The notes beneath the pieces were generated by a model. The model searched no databases, was not told the origin of the DNA, and saw nothing but the letters and a program-made list of their open reading frames with translations. A stretch of 5,703 nt of DNA, from contig DDPP01000057.1 in the NCBI GenBank assembly GCA_002342255.1, positions 8,839-14,541 on the forward strand. Reading direction: 5' to 3'. This DNA comes from Micrococcales bacterium UBA2465 (GTDB lineage Bacteria > Actinomycetota > Actinomycetes > Actinomycetales > Microbacteriaceae). Position 1 is the first letter of the stretch, and the number at the start of each line of letters is the position of its first letter. The translations under genes were made by a program, and so were the position numbers. Shown here in pieces: positions 1-5,703 of the stretch.

Positions 1-206
1 GCCATAAGTTCAACATCGGCTGAGGCAAAACTGTCAAAATTGTCTCTAATTTCACAAAGTTCACCGGTGCAAATTCCAGAGAAAGACAGTGGATAAAAGA
101 CCAAGACCACCGGTTTGACGCCTCTAAAGCTTGATAAGGTAACTTCCTCGCCAAATTGGTTGGTAAGTGTGAAATCTGGGGCTAAATCGCCAATAATCAG
201 TGACAT
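1..206 (-). CDS. AhpE/BCP-type peroxiredoxin, N-terminal part (cut by window edge)
   Basis: Partial gene: 68 codons are visible, starting at ATG 206-204 and running off the left edge. The product begins MSLIIGDLAPDF, the usual opening of thioredoxin-fold peroxiredoxins. It continues to the peroxidatic motif PLSFSGIC, with Pro39, Ser43 and Cys46 fitting the family pattern P-x3-T/S-x2-C. A second cysteine, Cys51 in GELCEIRD, lies five residues further on, the same spacing as the resolving cysteine of E. coli BCP (Cys45/Cys50), so an atypical 2-Cys mechanism is possible. By family knowledge this is a cytoplasmic thiol peroxidase that reduces hydrogen peroxide and organic peroxides. The start is supported by a strong Shine-Dalgarno, AAGGAGA on the minus strand, about seven bases upstream. 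The gene is divergent from aceE. Such a peroxiredoxin next to aceE is a common actinobacterial arrangement. The AhpE versus BCP subclass is uncertain because the C-terminal two thirds are missing. Confidence 0.93.
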   Translation of the reverse strand, partial: MSLIIGDLAPDFTLTNQFGEEVTLSSFRGVKPVVLVFYPLSFSGICTGELCEIRDNFDSFASADVELM

Positions 207-238
207 TATGTTCTCCTTCGACGAGTGTGTCGCTTAAT

Positions 239-266
239 AGACTACGCCTTCAAATAAGACCCTAAA
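239..266 (-). promoter_or_regulatory. Possible weak promoter of the peroxiredoxin gene
   Basis: Read on the minus strand, a -10-like TAGTCT (244-239) follows a -35-like TTTAGG (266-261) with 16 bases between them. The match to consensus is only three of six in each box, although the key T, A and final T of the -10 are present. Transcription would begin near 232 and give a leader of about 26 bases with the Shine-Dalgarno well placed. The -35-like box overlaps the left arm of the inverted repeat at 260-277, where a regulator could compete with RNA polymerase. This is inference from weak matches. Confidence 0.25.
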
Positions 267-277
267 CTTACTTAGGG
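260..277. repeat. Inverted repeat CCCTAA-N6-TTAGGG, possible operator
   Basis: Perfect 6-bp arms (260-265 and 272-277) flank a 6-base spacer, with the centre between 268 and 269. The size and symmetry fit a dimeric regulator's site better than a terminator, since the arms are short, the spacer is not loop-like and no T-run follows. It lies 54 bases upstream of the peroxiredoxin start and overlaps that gene's tentative -35 box. No regulator can be named from the sequence. Confidence 0.35.
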
Positions 278-307
278 ACCTAATCGGGTCCGCCCCCAGT
301 TTATTCA

Positions 308-332
308 GTTTTGGTCCTTTGCTGTCCAAAAC
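308..332. repeat. Inverted repeat GTTTTGG-N11-CCAAAAC upstream of aceE
   Basis: Perfect 7-bp arms (308-314 and 326-332) surround an 11-base spacer centred on 320. The right arm ends 10 bases before the aceE Shine-Dalgarno and 23 bases before its TTG start. It could be an operator for a dimeric regulator of the aceE-fab operon or, if transcribed, a weak stem-loop in the leader. No T-run follows, so it is not a typical intrinsic terminator. The symmetry is plainly visible; the function is inferred. Confidence 0.4.
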
Positions 333-355
333 ATCAATAACCGAAAGAGGATTCG

Positions 356-3082
356 TTGTCCGTGAACAACCAAGGCGCTAATCAGGGCGGTCAGATTGAC
401 CGTGATCCAGAAGAAACTAGAGAGTGGCTTGAATCACTTGACGCTCTCGCCAGAGTTCATGGCACTGAGCGAGCACGTGAAATAATGCTCACTCTGCTCA
501 AGCGCTCCGAGCAGCTTCAGTTAAACCTGAACCAAGGCATCACTACTGATTACATCAACACAATACCAACCTCTGCTGAACCTAATTTCCCAGGCGATGA
601 AGCCATTGAAAGAACCTACCGTGCTTGGATGCGTTGGAATGCTGCCGTTCTAGTTCACAAAGCTCAACGACCTGGCATTGCAGTTGGTGGACACATTTCT
701 ACCTTTGCATCATCTGCATCACTCTACGAAGTTGGTTTCAACCACTTCTTCAAAGGCCAAGACCACCCTTCCGGTGGAGATCAAATCTTCATTCAAGGAC
801 ACGCTTCCCCCGGTCCATATGCCAGAGCATTCTTGGAAGGCCGACTTACCGAAGAGCAACTGGATGGTTTCCGTCAAGAGAAATCACATGTGGCCGGCAG
901 CGTCTCTTCTTACCCGCACCCGAGACTGATGCCAAACTTCTGGCAATTCCCAACTGTTTCCATGGGTATCGGACCAATCAATGCAATCTACCAAGCACAA
1001 TTCAACCGCTACCTTCAAGGTCGTGGCTTCAAGGACACTTCTGGTCAGCACGTTTGGGCTTTCCTCGGTGACGGTGAACTTGACGAAGTCGAATCAAGAG
1101 GTGCACTGCAACTTGCAGCAAATGATGGCCTAGATAACTTAACTTTCGTTGTGAATTGCAACCTGCAAAGACTTGATGGGCCGGTTCGTGGAAATGGAAA
1201 AATCATCCAAGAACTTGAAGCCTTCTTTAAAGGTGCTGGTTGGAACGTCATCAAGTTGGTTTGGGGTCGTGAATGGGACGCACTGCTGGCGGCTGACACC
1301 GATGGTGCTCTAGTAGACCTTATGAACAGCACTCCCGACGGTGACTACCAAACATTCAAGACCATGGACGGTGCATACATCCGTGAAAACTTCTTCGGCA
1401 GAGATCCAAGAACAGCTGCCCTTGTTTCACAGCTAACTGACGACCAAATTTGGGCTCTAAAACGCGGCGGTCACGACTATAAGAAGATTTACGCCGCTTA
1501 CTCTGCTTCTTTGGCCCATCAGGGCCAGCCAACGGTCATTCTTGCTAAGACCATCAAGGGCTACGGCCTAGGTAAATCTTTTGAAGGTAGAAACGCTACC
1601 CACCAAATGAAGAAACTGACCTTAGAAAACCTGAAGGCATTCCGGGACGATTTACACATACCGATTAGCGATGCTCAATTAGAAGCTGATCCATACCAAC
1701 CGCCATATTTCAAACCAGCAGCTAACTCTCCTGAAATTGAATACATGCATGAACGCCGACGTGCACTAGGTGGTTACCTACCTGAGCGCAGAACCAAGTA
1801 TGTCTCATTCGATCTTCCTGATGAAAAAGCTTACGAAGTTGCAAAACAGGGATCTGGCAATCAAGAGATTGCAACCACTATGGCCTTCGTAAGATTGCTA
1901 AAGGATCTGCTGCGCAGCCCAGGCCTTGGTCCAAGAATTGTTCCAATCATTCCCGACGAAGCTAGAACTTTCGGAATGGATGCTTTCTTCCCAACCGCAA
2001 AGATTTACAACCCGAAAGGTCAGCACTACATTTCGGTTGACCGTGACCTACTTCTTTCTTATAAGGAAAGCGAAGCTGGGGCAATCTTGCACACCGGTAT
2101 AAATGAAGCAGGCTCGGTTGCGGCATTCACGGCTGCTGCGAGCTCATACGCAACTCAGGGTCAGCCAATGATTCCGTTCTATGTGTTTTACTCCATGTTT
2201 GGATTCCAAAGAACCGCTGACTCTATTTGGGCTGCTGCCGACCAACTTTCAAGAGGATTCTTGATTGGTGCAACCGCTGGTAAGACAACTCTTACCGGTG
2301 AAGGATTGCAGCACGCGGATGGTCATTCACCGATAATTGCCGCAACTAACAATGCAGTAATCAGCTATGACCCTGCTTATGGATATGAAATTGCCCACAT
2401 CATCAAATCAGGTTTGGAAAGAATGTATGGTGGAACTCACCAAGATCCAAATGTTATTTACTACCTAACTGTTTATAACGAGCCAATCCTGCAACCAGCT
2501 GAACCTGCCCTGGTCGATGTCGATGGGATTGTCAGAGGTATTCACCGGGTAAGCGTTGGACCTGAAAGTAATAAGAAGGCACAGATTTTAGCTTCAGGTG
2601 TTGCATTACCTTGGGCTTACGAAGCGCAAAAACTTCTAATGGATGACTGGAATGTTTCTGCAGACATTTGGTCAGTTACCTCATGGACCGAGTTACGCAG
2701 AGACGCTCTTGCCAAAGATGAGCAGAAGTTCCTAAACCCTGGCTCATCAGTTTCACTGCCATTCGTCACCAACAAACTTGCCGGAGCACCTGGACCATTC
2801 CTTGGTGTTTCCGATTACATGCATCAGGTTCCTGATCAGATTCGTAAGTGGATTCCAGGCGAGTATGCAACTCTCGGTGCTGATGGCTTCGGCTTCTCTG
2901 ACACCAGAGCAGCAGCCAGAAGACACTTTAAGATTGATGGACCTTCCATTGCCGTTCGCATTTTGCAACAACTCGCCTCTCGTGGCGAAGTATCTGCTGA
3001 TGCACCGCAACAAGCAATCGATAAGTATCGTTTGCTAGATGTGACTGCTGGAACTAGCGGAACTGCCGGCGGAGACGCCTAA
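356..3082 (+). CDS. aceE: Pyruvate dehydrogenase E1 component, homodimeric type
   Basis: AceE (908 aa) is the thiamine-diphosphate enzyme that decarboxylates pyruvate and passes the acetyl group to the lipoyl arm of E2 in the cytoplasmic pyruvate dehydrogenase complex. Residues aligning by motif with E. coli AceE are all present: His113 (GGHISTF), His149 (QGHASPG), the ThDP/Mg motif GDGE at 238-241 with Asn267 and Asn269 in NCNLQRLDG, the active-site loop His416 (RNATHQ), the catalytic Glu584 (NEAGS) that activates the cofactor, and His653 (GLQHADGHS). The length is close to the E. coli protein (887 aa), and the tail ending GGDA looks like that of actinobacterial homologues, so the gene is complete. 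I chose TTG at 356 because GAAAGAGG (343-350) sits five bases upstream. A GTG at 362 is the alternative, but its spacing of 11 is long. It is the first gene of the apparent operon, and only two bases separate it from fabD. No E2 or E3 gene is in the window. Confidence 0.97.
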   Translation: MSVNNQGANQGGQIDRDPEETREWLESLDALARVHGTERAREIMLTLLKRSEQLQLNLNQGITTDYINTIPTSAEPNFPGDEAIERTYRAWMRWNAAVLVHKAQRPGIAVGGHISTFASSASLYEVGFNHFFKGQDHPSGGDQIFIQGHASPGPYARAFLEGRLTEEQLDGFRQEKSHVAGSVSSYPHPRLMPNFWQFPTVSMGIGPINAIYQAQFNRYLQGRGFKDTSGQHVWAFLGDGELDEVESRGALQLAANDGLDNLTFVVNCNLQRLDGPVRGNGKIIQELEAFFKGAGWNVIKLVWGREWDALLAADTDGALVDLMNSTPDGDYQTFKTMDGAYIRENFFGRDPRTAALVSQLTDDQIWALKRGGHDYKKIYAAYSASLAHQGQPTVILAKTIKGYGLGKSFEGRNATHQMKKLTLENLKAFRDDLHIPISDAQLEADPYQPPYFKPAANSPEIEYMHERRRALGGYLPERRTKYVSFDLPDEKAYEVAKQGSGNQEIATTMAFVRLLKDLLRSPGLGPRIVPIIPDEARTFGMDAFFPTAKIYNPKGQHYISVDRDLLLSYKESEAGAILHTGINEAGSVAAFTAAASSYATQGQPMIPFYVFYSMFGFQRTADSIWAAADQLSRGFLIGATAGKTTLTGEGLQHADGHSPIIAATNNAVISYDPAYGYEIAHIIKSGLERMYGGTHQDPNVIYYLTVYNEPILQPAEPALVDVDGIVRGIHRVSVGPESNKKAQILASGVALPWAYEAQKLLMDDWNVSADIWSVTSWTELRRDALAKDEQKFLNPGSSVSLPFVTNKLAGAPGPFLGVSDYMHQVPDQIRKWIPGEYATLGADGFGFSDTRAAARRHFKIDGPSIAVRILQQLASRGEVSADAPQQAIDKYRLLDVTAGTSGTAGGDA
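3068..3079 (+). promoter_or_regulatory. Possible GNRA hairpin holding the fabD ribosome binding site
   Basis: The last codons of aceE read GGCG-GAGA-CGCC, a perfect 4-bp GC stem closed by a GAGA loop of the GNRA class. The fabD Shine-Dalgarno, GGAG(A) at 3071-3075, spans the last base of the 5' stem arm and the loop, nine bases before the fabD ATG. Ribosomes finishing aceE would open it, which would couple fabD translation to aceE. The caveat is that these bases also encode Ala-Gly-Gly-Asp-Ala, which seems to be a conserved C-terminus, so the fold may be incidental. Confidence 0.35.
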
Positions 3083-3084
3083 CC

Positions 3085-3990
3085 ATGATTGCTTTGCTAT
3101 GCCCAGGTCAAGGTTCGCAAAAGCCTGGTTTCATGTCGGCTTGGTTGGAGCTACCGGAGTATCGAAGCAACATTGAACTGCTTTCTGATGTAATCAAAAT
3201 GGATTTGATCAAGCACGGAACTGTAAGTGAAGAAGCAACTATTAGAGACACCGCTATTGCTCAACCGCTAATTGTTGCGGCAAGCATTGCCAGTGCCAAC
3301 CTGCTAGCCAAAAACTTCTCTGCTGTTGCCGGTCACTCGGTTGGTGAAGTTCCTGCCGGGTACCTAGCTGGAATCCTGAGCCAAGAGCAGGCAATGTCAT
3401 TGGTTGATGTCAGAGCCAAGGCAATGGCTAAAGCCGCTGCCGCCTCAGAAAATTCTGCCATGGCGGCTGTTCTAGGTGGAGAGCAAGATGCAGTCGTGGA
3501 GAAACTAACCAGCCTTGGACTTTCAGCAGCTAATTACAACGGAGCTGGCCAAATTGTTGCCGCCGGGTCAGCCAGTGGTATTGAAGCCCTGGTTGCTAAC
3601 CCGGTTGAGGGCACAAAAGTAATTCCTCTGGCCGTTGCCGGGGCTTTTCACACTAAGTCGATGAGTTCTGCAGTTTCTGAACTTGAAAGTTTTGCTGACA
3701 AACTCGAACTTTCCGAACCAAACAAAACAATCTGGTCTAATCAATCGGGTCAAACTATTGAAACAGCAGCTCAGTATATGAAACTTCTAGTTGGTCAGGT
3801 AGCAAACTCTGTGCGCTGGGATCTATGTATGAATCAAATGGTTGCTTCGGGTGTCACTGGAGTTATCGAGGTATCCCCCGCTGGAACTTTAGCTGGACTA
3901 GCTAAGCGTGGAATGGCGAATGTTGAAATTGTTGCACTCAAATCTCCAGCAGATATTGAAGTTGCAAATGCACTCATAGGAAGAGGTTAG
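3085..3990 (+). CDS. fabD: Malonyl-CoA:ACP transacylase
   Basis: FabD (301 aa; E. coli FabD is about 309) transfers malonyl from malonyl-CoA to the phosphopantetheine of ACP, supplying the extender unit for type II fatty-acid synthesis in the cytoplasm. The N-terminal motif PGQGSQ (7-12) supplies oxyanion residue Gln9. The nucleophile is Ser85 in GHSVGE (83-88), Arg110 should bind the malonyl carboxylate, and His189 in GAFHT completes the Ser-His pair. The C-terminal part contains SPAGTLAGLAKR, in a form common in actinobacteria. The ATG start has GGAGA (3071-3075) nine bases upstream, inside the end of aceE, and lies two bases after the aceE stop, so translational coupling is likely. In many actinobacteria a PucR-type regulator gene (FasR) lies just before fabD; none is present here. 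The gene shares its reading frame with fabH downstream, separated by its TAG stop and three codons. Confidence 0.97.
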   Translation: MIALLCPGQGSQKPGFMSAWLELPEYRSNIELLSDVIKMDLIKHGTVSEEATIRDTAIAQPLIVAASIASANLLAKNFSAVAGHSVGEVPAGYLAGILSQEQAMSLVDVRAKAMAKAAAASENSAMAAVLGGEQDAVVEKLTSLGLSAANYNGAGQIVAAGSASGIEALVANPVEGTKVIPLAVAGAFHTKSMSSAVSELESFADKLELSEPNKTIWSNQSGQTIETAAQYMKLLVGQVANSVRWDLCMNQMVASGVTGVIEVSPAGTLAGLAKRGMANVEIVALKSPADIEVANALIGRG

Positions 3991-3999
3991 TCAAGCGCT

Positions 4000-4995
4000 A
4001 TGAAACTTAACCAATACGAAACCAGAAAGTATTCCAGGATTTATTCACTTGGCGCTACCCGCGGTGAACTAATTGTTACCAATGATGACATCGCTGGTCC
4101 AATCGACTCTTCAGATGAATGGATTAGACAGCGCACTGGAATCATCACTAGGAGAAGAGCTGGTGAGAACCAATCACTGATGGACATGTCGGTATCCGCC
4201 GCTAAGGAAGCAATCTCCGGAGCAGGTATCGATCCAAAACAAATCGGTGCAGTTATATTCAGCACAATTAGTCACCCTTACCAAACTCCATCAGCTGCCA
4301 CCATGTTGGCTGAACTGGTTGGTGCAAGTCCCGCTCCAGCTTTCGATATTTCTGCAGCTTGCGCTGGATATTGCTATGGAATAGCTCAAGCTGATTCTTT
4401 AGTTCGTTCAGGAATCGCAGAGTACGTTTTGGTCGTTGGCGCTGAAAAACTTTCTGACTTCATTGATCCAACTGATAGATCTATTTCCTTTCTGTTAGCC
4501 GATGGTGCAGGAGCAGCCATCGTTGGCCCTTCCGACGAACCAGGTATTGCACCAACAGTGTGGGGTTCCGATGGCTCTCACTGGTCTTCAGTTAGCATGA
4601 CTCATTCGCTCTTAGAATTTCGTGATGGAACTTCCTCGTGGCCTACAGTCAGGCAGGATGGACAAACGGTATTCCGTTGGGCCGTTTGGGAGATGGTTAA
4701 GGTCGCTCAACAGGCCTTGGATGTTGCTGGAATTAAGGCCGATGACTTGGCTGCTCTAGTTCCGCATCAGGCCAACATGCGAATAATCGACGAGATGGTT
4801 AAGCAACTAAAACTCCCCGAACACGTTGCTGTCGCCAGAGATATCGCCAATACCGGAAACACCTCAGCTGCCAGCGTTCCACTGGCTATGCACCAACTTT
4901 TGCAGGATGGCACCGTGAAATCAGGTGGTTTAGCCCTGCAAATCGGCTTTGGAGCGGGGCTAGCCTTCGCGGCTCAAGTCGTGGTCTTGCCCTAA
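4000..4995 (+). CDS. fabH: Beta-ketoacyl-ACP synthase III (KAS III)
   Basis: FabH (331 aa) starts fatty-acid synthesis by condensing an acyl-CoA primer with malonyl-ACP. It has the thiolase fold with the full catalytic triad: Cys121 in DISAACAG, His256 in VPHQAN and Asn287 in GNTSAAS. The N-terminal signature SSDEWIRQRTGI (37-48) and the C-terminal GFGAGLAFA match the family. Thr96, in QTPSAA, occupies the position of Phe87 of E. coli FabH in an ungapped alignment to the catalytic cysteine. A small residue there is known from enzymes that accept bulkier primers, which fits the branched fatty acids of Microbacteriaceae; this is inference. The ATG at 4000 is the first possible start after the in-frame fabD stop. 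The best Shine-Dalgarno, GGAAGAGG (3979-3986), is a rather long 13 bases away, so coupling to fabD translation may help. The protein opens MKLNQYETRKYSRIYSLGA and is complete. Confidence 0.97.
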   Translation: MKLNQYETRKYSRIYSLGATRGELIVTNDDIAGPIDSSDEWIRQRTGIITRRRAGENQSLMDMSVSAAKEAISGAGIDPKQIGAVIFSTISHPYQTPSAATMLAELVGASPAPAFDISAACAGYCYGIAQADSLVRSGIAEYVLVVGAEKLSDFIDPTDRSISFLLADGAGAAIVGPSDEPGIAPTVWGSDGSHWSSVSMTHSLLEFRDGTSSWPTVRQDGQTVFRWAVWEMVKVAQQALDVAGIKADDLAALVPHQANMRIIDEMVKQLKLPEHVAVARDIANTGNTSAASVPLAMHQLLQDGTVKSGGLALQIGFGAGLAFAAQVVVLP

Positions 4996-5023
4996 ACTTA
5001 ACCCAGACAACATCAATCAAACC

Positions 5024-5029
5024 AAGGAG
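5024..5029 (+). promoter_or_regulatory. Strong ribosome binding site of acpP
   Basis: AAGGAG lies six bases before the acpP ATG, in a 40-base A/C-rich gap (4996-5035) that shows no obvious secondary structure. It is the best Shine-Dalgarno within the plus-strand operon, compared with a 13-base spacing for fabH and only AGGG for fabF. This fits the high amount of ACP needed relative to the enzymes it serves. Confidence 0.8.
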
Positions 5030-5035
5030 CAATTA

Positions 5036-5284
5036 ATGGCACTTTCACAAGGCGAAGTTCTAGCAGGACTTGCAGAAATCGTTAACGAAGAGACCGGCAT
5101 CGACCCAAGTTCAGTAGAAATGGGTAAGTCCTTCACTAACGACCTTGACATTGACTCAATCTCAATGATGACCATCGTTGTTAACGCAGAAGAGAAATTC
5201 GGCGTTAAGATCCCGGACGAAGAGGTCGCAAACTTAGTTACCGTTGGTGATGCAGTTAATTTCATCACTAACGCCCAGGGCTAA
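5036..5284 (+). CDS. acpP: Acyl carrier protein
   Basis: AcpP (82 aa) is the small acidic carrier that holds growing acyl chains as thioesters on a 4'-phosphopantetheine arm and shuttles them between FabD, FabH, FabF and the reducing enzymes. The attachment serine is Ser41 in DLDIDSISM. The motif reads Asp-Ser-Ile instead of the textbook Asp-Ser-Leu, a conservative change I believe is usual in Microbacteriaceae. Helix III and its surroundings, with FGVKIPDEEV (55-64) and TVGDAVNFI (69-77), match bacterial ACPs. The length is typical. The ATG start is fixed by AAGGAG six bases upstream. Its place between fabH and fabF is the classic fab order. The phosphopantetheinyl transferase that activates it is not in the window. 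Confidence 0.97.
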   Translation: MALSQGEVLAGLAEIVNEETGIDPSSVEMGKSFTNDLDIDSISMMTIVVNAEEKFGVKIPDEEVANLVTVGDAVNFITNAQG

Positions 5285-5290
5285 ATTAAC

Positions 5291-5703
5291 TTGAATCAAA
5301 AAATCGTTGTCACCGGGATTGGAGCTACTACTCCTCTCGGTGGTGATGCAAAAACTTCATGGCAGGCTCTGCTCAACGGTGAATCGGGGATCACCACCTT
5401 AGAGCAGGAGTGGGTTGCCAGATTTGACTTACCTGTAACTTTCGCTGGACAAGCCAAGTTACCTGCGAATCAGATTCTTACGCCTCAGGAAACCAAAAGA
5501 CTAGACCCTTCCAGCCAGTTTGCTCTAATTGCAGCTCGCGAAGCTTGGGCCGACGCCGCGATAACCGAGGTTGCTCCTGAGCGCGTGGCGGTCGAATTTG
5601 CCACGGGTATTGGCGGAGTATGGACTCTATTAGACGCATATGACACTTTGCTGGAAAAGGGGCCACGTCGAGTATTGCCCATGACTGTTCCCATGCTCAT
5701 GCC
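5291..5703 (+). CDS. fabF: Beta-ketoacyl-ACP synthase II (KAS II), N-terminal part (cut by window edge)
   Basis: Partial gene: 137 codons are visible before the right edge. FabF elongates acyl-ACP by decarboxylative condensation with malonyl-ACP. The N-terminus contains IVVTGIGATTPLGG (residues 5-18), then WQALLNGESGI, RLDPSSQFALIAA and the glycine-rich turn ATGIGG (104-109). It ends in VPMLM, which normally leads towards the catalytic cysteine beyond the window, so the Cys-His-His triad cannot be checked. The TTG at 5291 is the only sensible start: the acpP TAA stop is in the same frame, with only ATT and AAC between, and the encoded MNQKIVVTGIGA fits the family N-terminus. The Shine-Dalgarno is weak (AGGG at 5277-5280, ten bases away, inside acpP), so translation probably depends on coupling to acpP. 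KAS II is preferred over KAS I by operon position and family resemblance. Confidence 0.94.
   Translation, partial: MNQKIVVTGIGATTPLGGDAKTSWQALLNGESGITTLEQEWVARFDLPVTFAGQAKLPANQILTPQETKRLDPSSQFALIAAREAWADAAITEVAPERVAVEFATGIGGVWTLLDAYDTLLEKGPRRVLPMTVPMLM

Larger units (their letters stand above)
207..355. promoter_or_regulatory. Divergent intergenic region between peroxiredoxin and aceE
   Basis: This 149-base gap separates two genes pointing away from each other, so it must hold the start signals for the peroxiredoxin and probably for the whole aceE-fab operon. It contains inverted repeats at 260-277 and 308-332, plus short GGACC/GGTCC words at 276-280, 287-291 and 313-317 that could pair with one another. 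I find no convincing -35/-10 pair for the plus strand. The best -10-like word is TAAACT at 263-268, but no good -35 lies at the right distance. No open frame or tRNA-like structure is visible. Confidence 0.7.

Noticed and set aside
260..332. Inverted repeats in the divergent region read as transcription terminators
   Set aside because: The arms are only 6-7 bp, no T-run follows on either strand, and the flanking genes diverge, so no transcript needs to end there.
625..1332. Open frames within aceE: plus strand 625-1071 and 678-929, minus strand 1045-1332
   Set aside because: They overlap a strongly conserved aceE coding region, their translations are low in recognisable motifs, and no start signal stands out. 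They are shadows of aceE.
2753..3038. Opposed open frames near the 3' end of aceE (minus 2753-3013, plus 2778-3038)
   Set aside because: They lie fully inside the conserved C-terminal part of aceE and show no family resemblance.
3568..4265. Minus-strand open frames inside fabD (3568-3753) and fabH (4041-4265)
   Set aside because: Both are antisense to intact, well-recognised genes and have no features of their own.
4996..5035. Internal promoter for acpP based on TAAACT at 4993-4998
   Set aside because: No -35-like sequence lies 16-18 bases upstream and there is no extended -10, so it is kept only as a weak point in the repeated-word finding.
5156..5158. Asp-Ser-Ile instead of Asp-Ser-Leu at the ACP attachment site as an anomaly
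   Set aside because: It is a conservative change I believe to be normal in related actinobacterial ACPs, and the rest of the protein is standard.
5017..5268. Minus-strand open frame opposite acpP
   Set aside because: It is a mirror of the acpP coding sequence, serine- and threonine-rich as expected for antisense translation of an ACP gene.
5478..5700. Two overlapping minus-strand open frames near the right edge
   Set aside because: They are antisense to the fabF N-terminal region, whose motifs continue unbroken across the same bases.
1..5703. CRISPR arrays, tRNA or rRNA genes, insertion sequences, phage or defence genes
   Set aside because: No spaced direct repeats, cloverleaf-like folds, transposase motifs or terminal repeats were seen. 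The window is almost fully occupied by core metabolic genes.

Overview
The window looks like ordinary core metabolism from an actinomycete chromosome, most likely a low-GC, streamlined member of the Microbacteriaceae of the freshwater Luna type (Rhodoluna/Aquiluna). The lineage is inferred from three things. The protein motifs are actinobacterial in style: an AhpE-like peroxiredoxin, a homodimeric pyruvate dehydrogenase E1 ending in a Gly-Gly-Asp-Ala tail, and an ACP with DIDSIS. The gene order is the known actinobacterial arrangement of peroxiredoxin, aceE and fabD-fabH-acpP-fabF. The base composition is only moderate and AGA is used freely for arginine, which is unusual for that family. GC was judged by eye, not counted.

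Layout. Positions 1-206 (minus strand) hold the N-terminal part of a peroxiredoxin that runs off the left edge. Positions 207-355 are a divergent intergenic region with two short inverted repeats (260-277 and 308-332) that probably carry regulatory signals for both directions. From 356 to the right edge, five genes run on the plus strand with almost no gaps: aceE (356-3082), fabD (3085-3990), fabH (4000-4995), acpP (5036-5284) and the start of fabF (5291 to the edge). No terminator-like structure separates them, so they probably form one operon.

How the genes work together. AceE decarboxylates pyruvate as the first step towards acetyl-CoA; its E2 and E3 partners are not in this window. Acetyl-CoA feeds malonyl-CoA synthesis (genes not here). 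FabD moves malonyl groups onto AcpP, FabH primes chains from acyl-CoA and malonyl-ACP, and FabF elongates them. The operon therefore couples acetyl-CoA supply to type II fatty-acid synthesis.

I see no undescribed system here. The most notable points are the apparent absence of the FasR (PucR-type) activator gene that usually lies between aceE and fabD in actinobacteria, a possible GNRA-loop hairpin holding the fabD ribosome binding site, the two inverted repeats in the divergent promoter region, and a Thr at the primer-pocket position of FabH that suggests use of branched primers.
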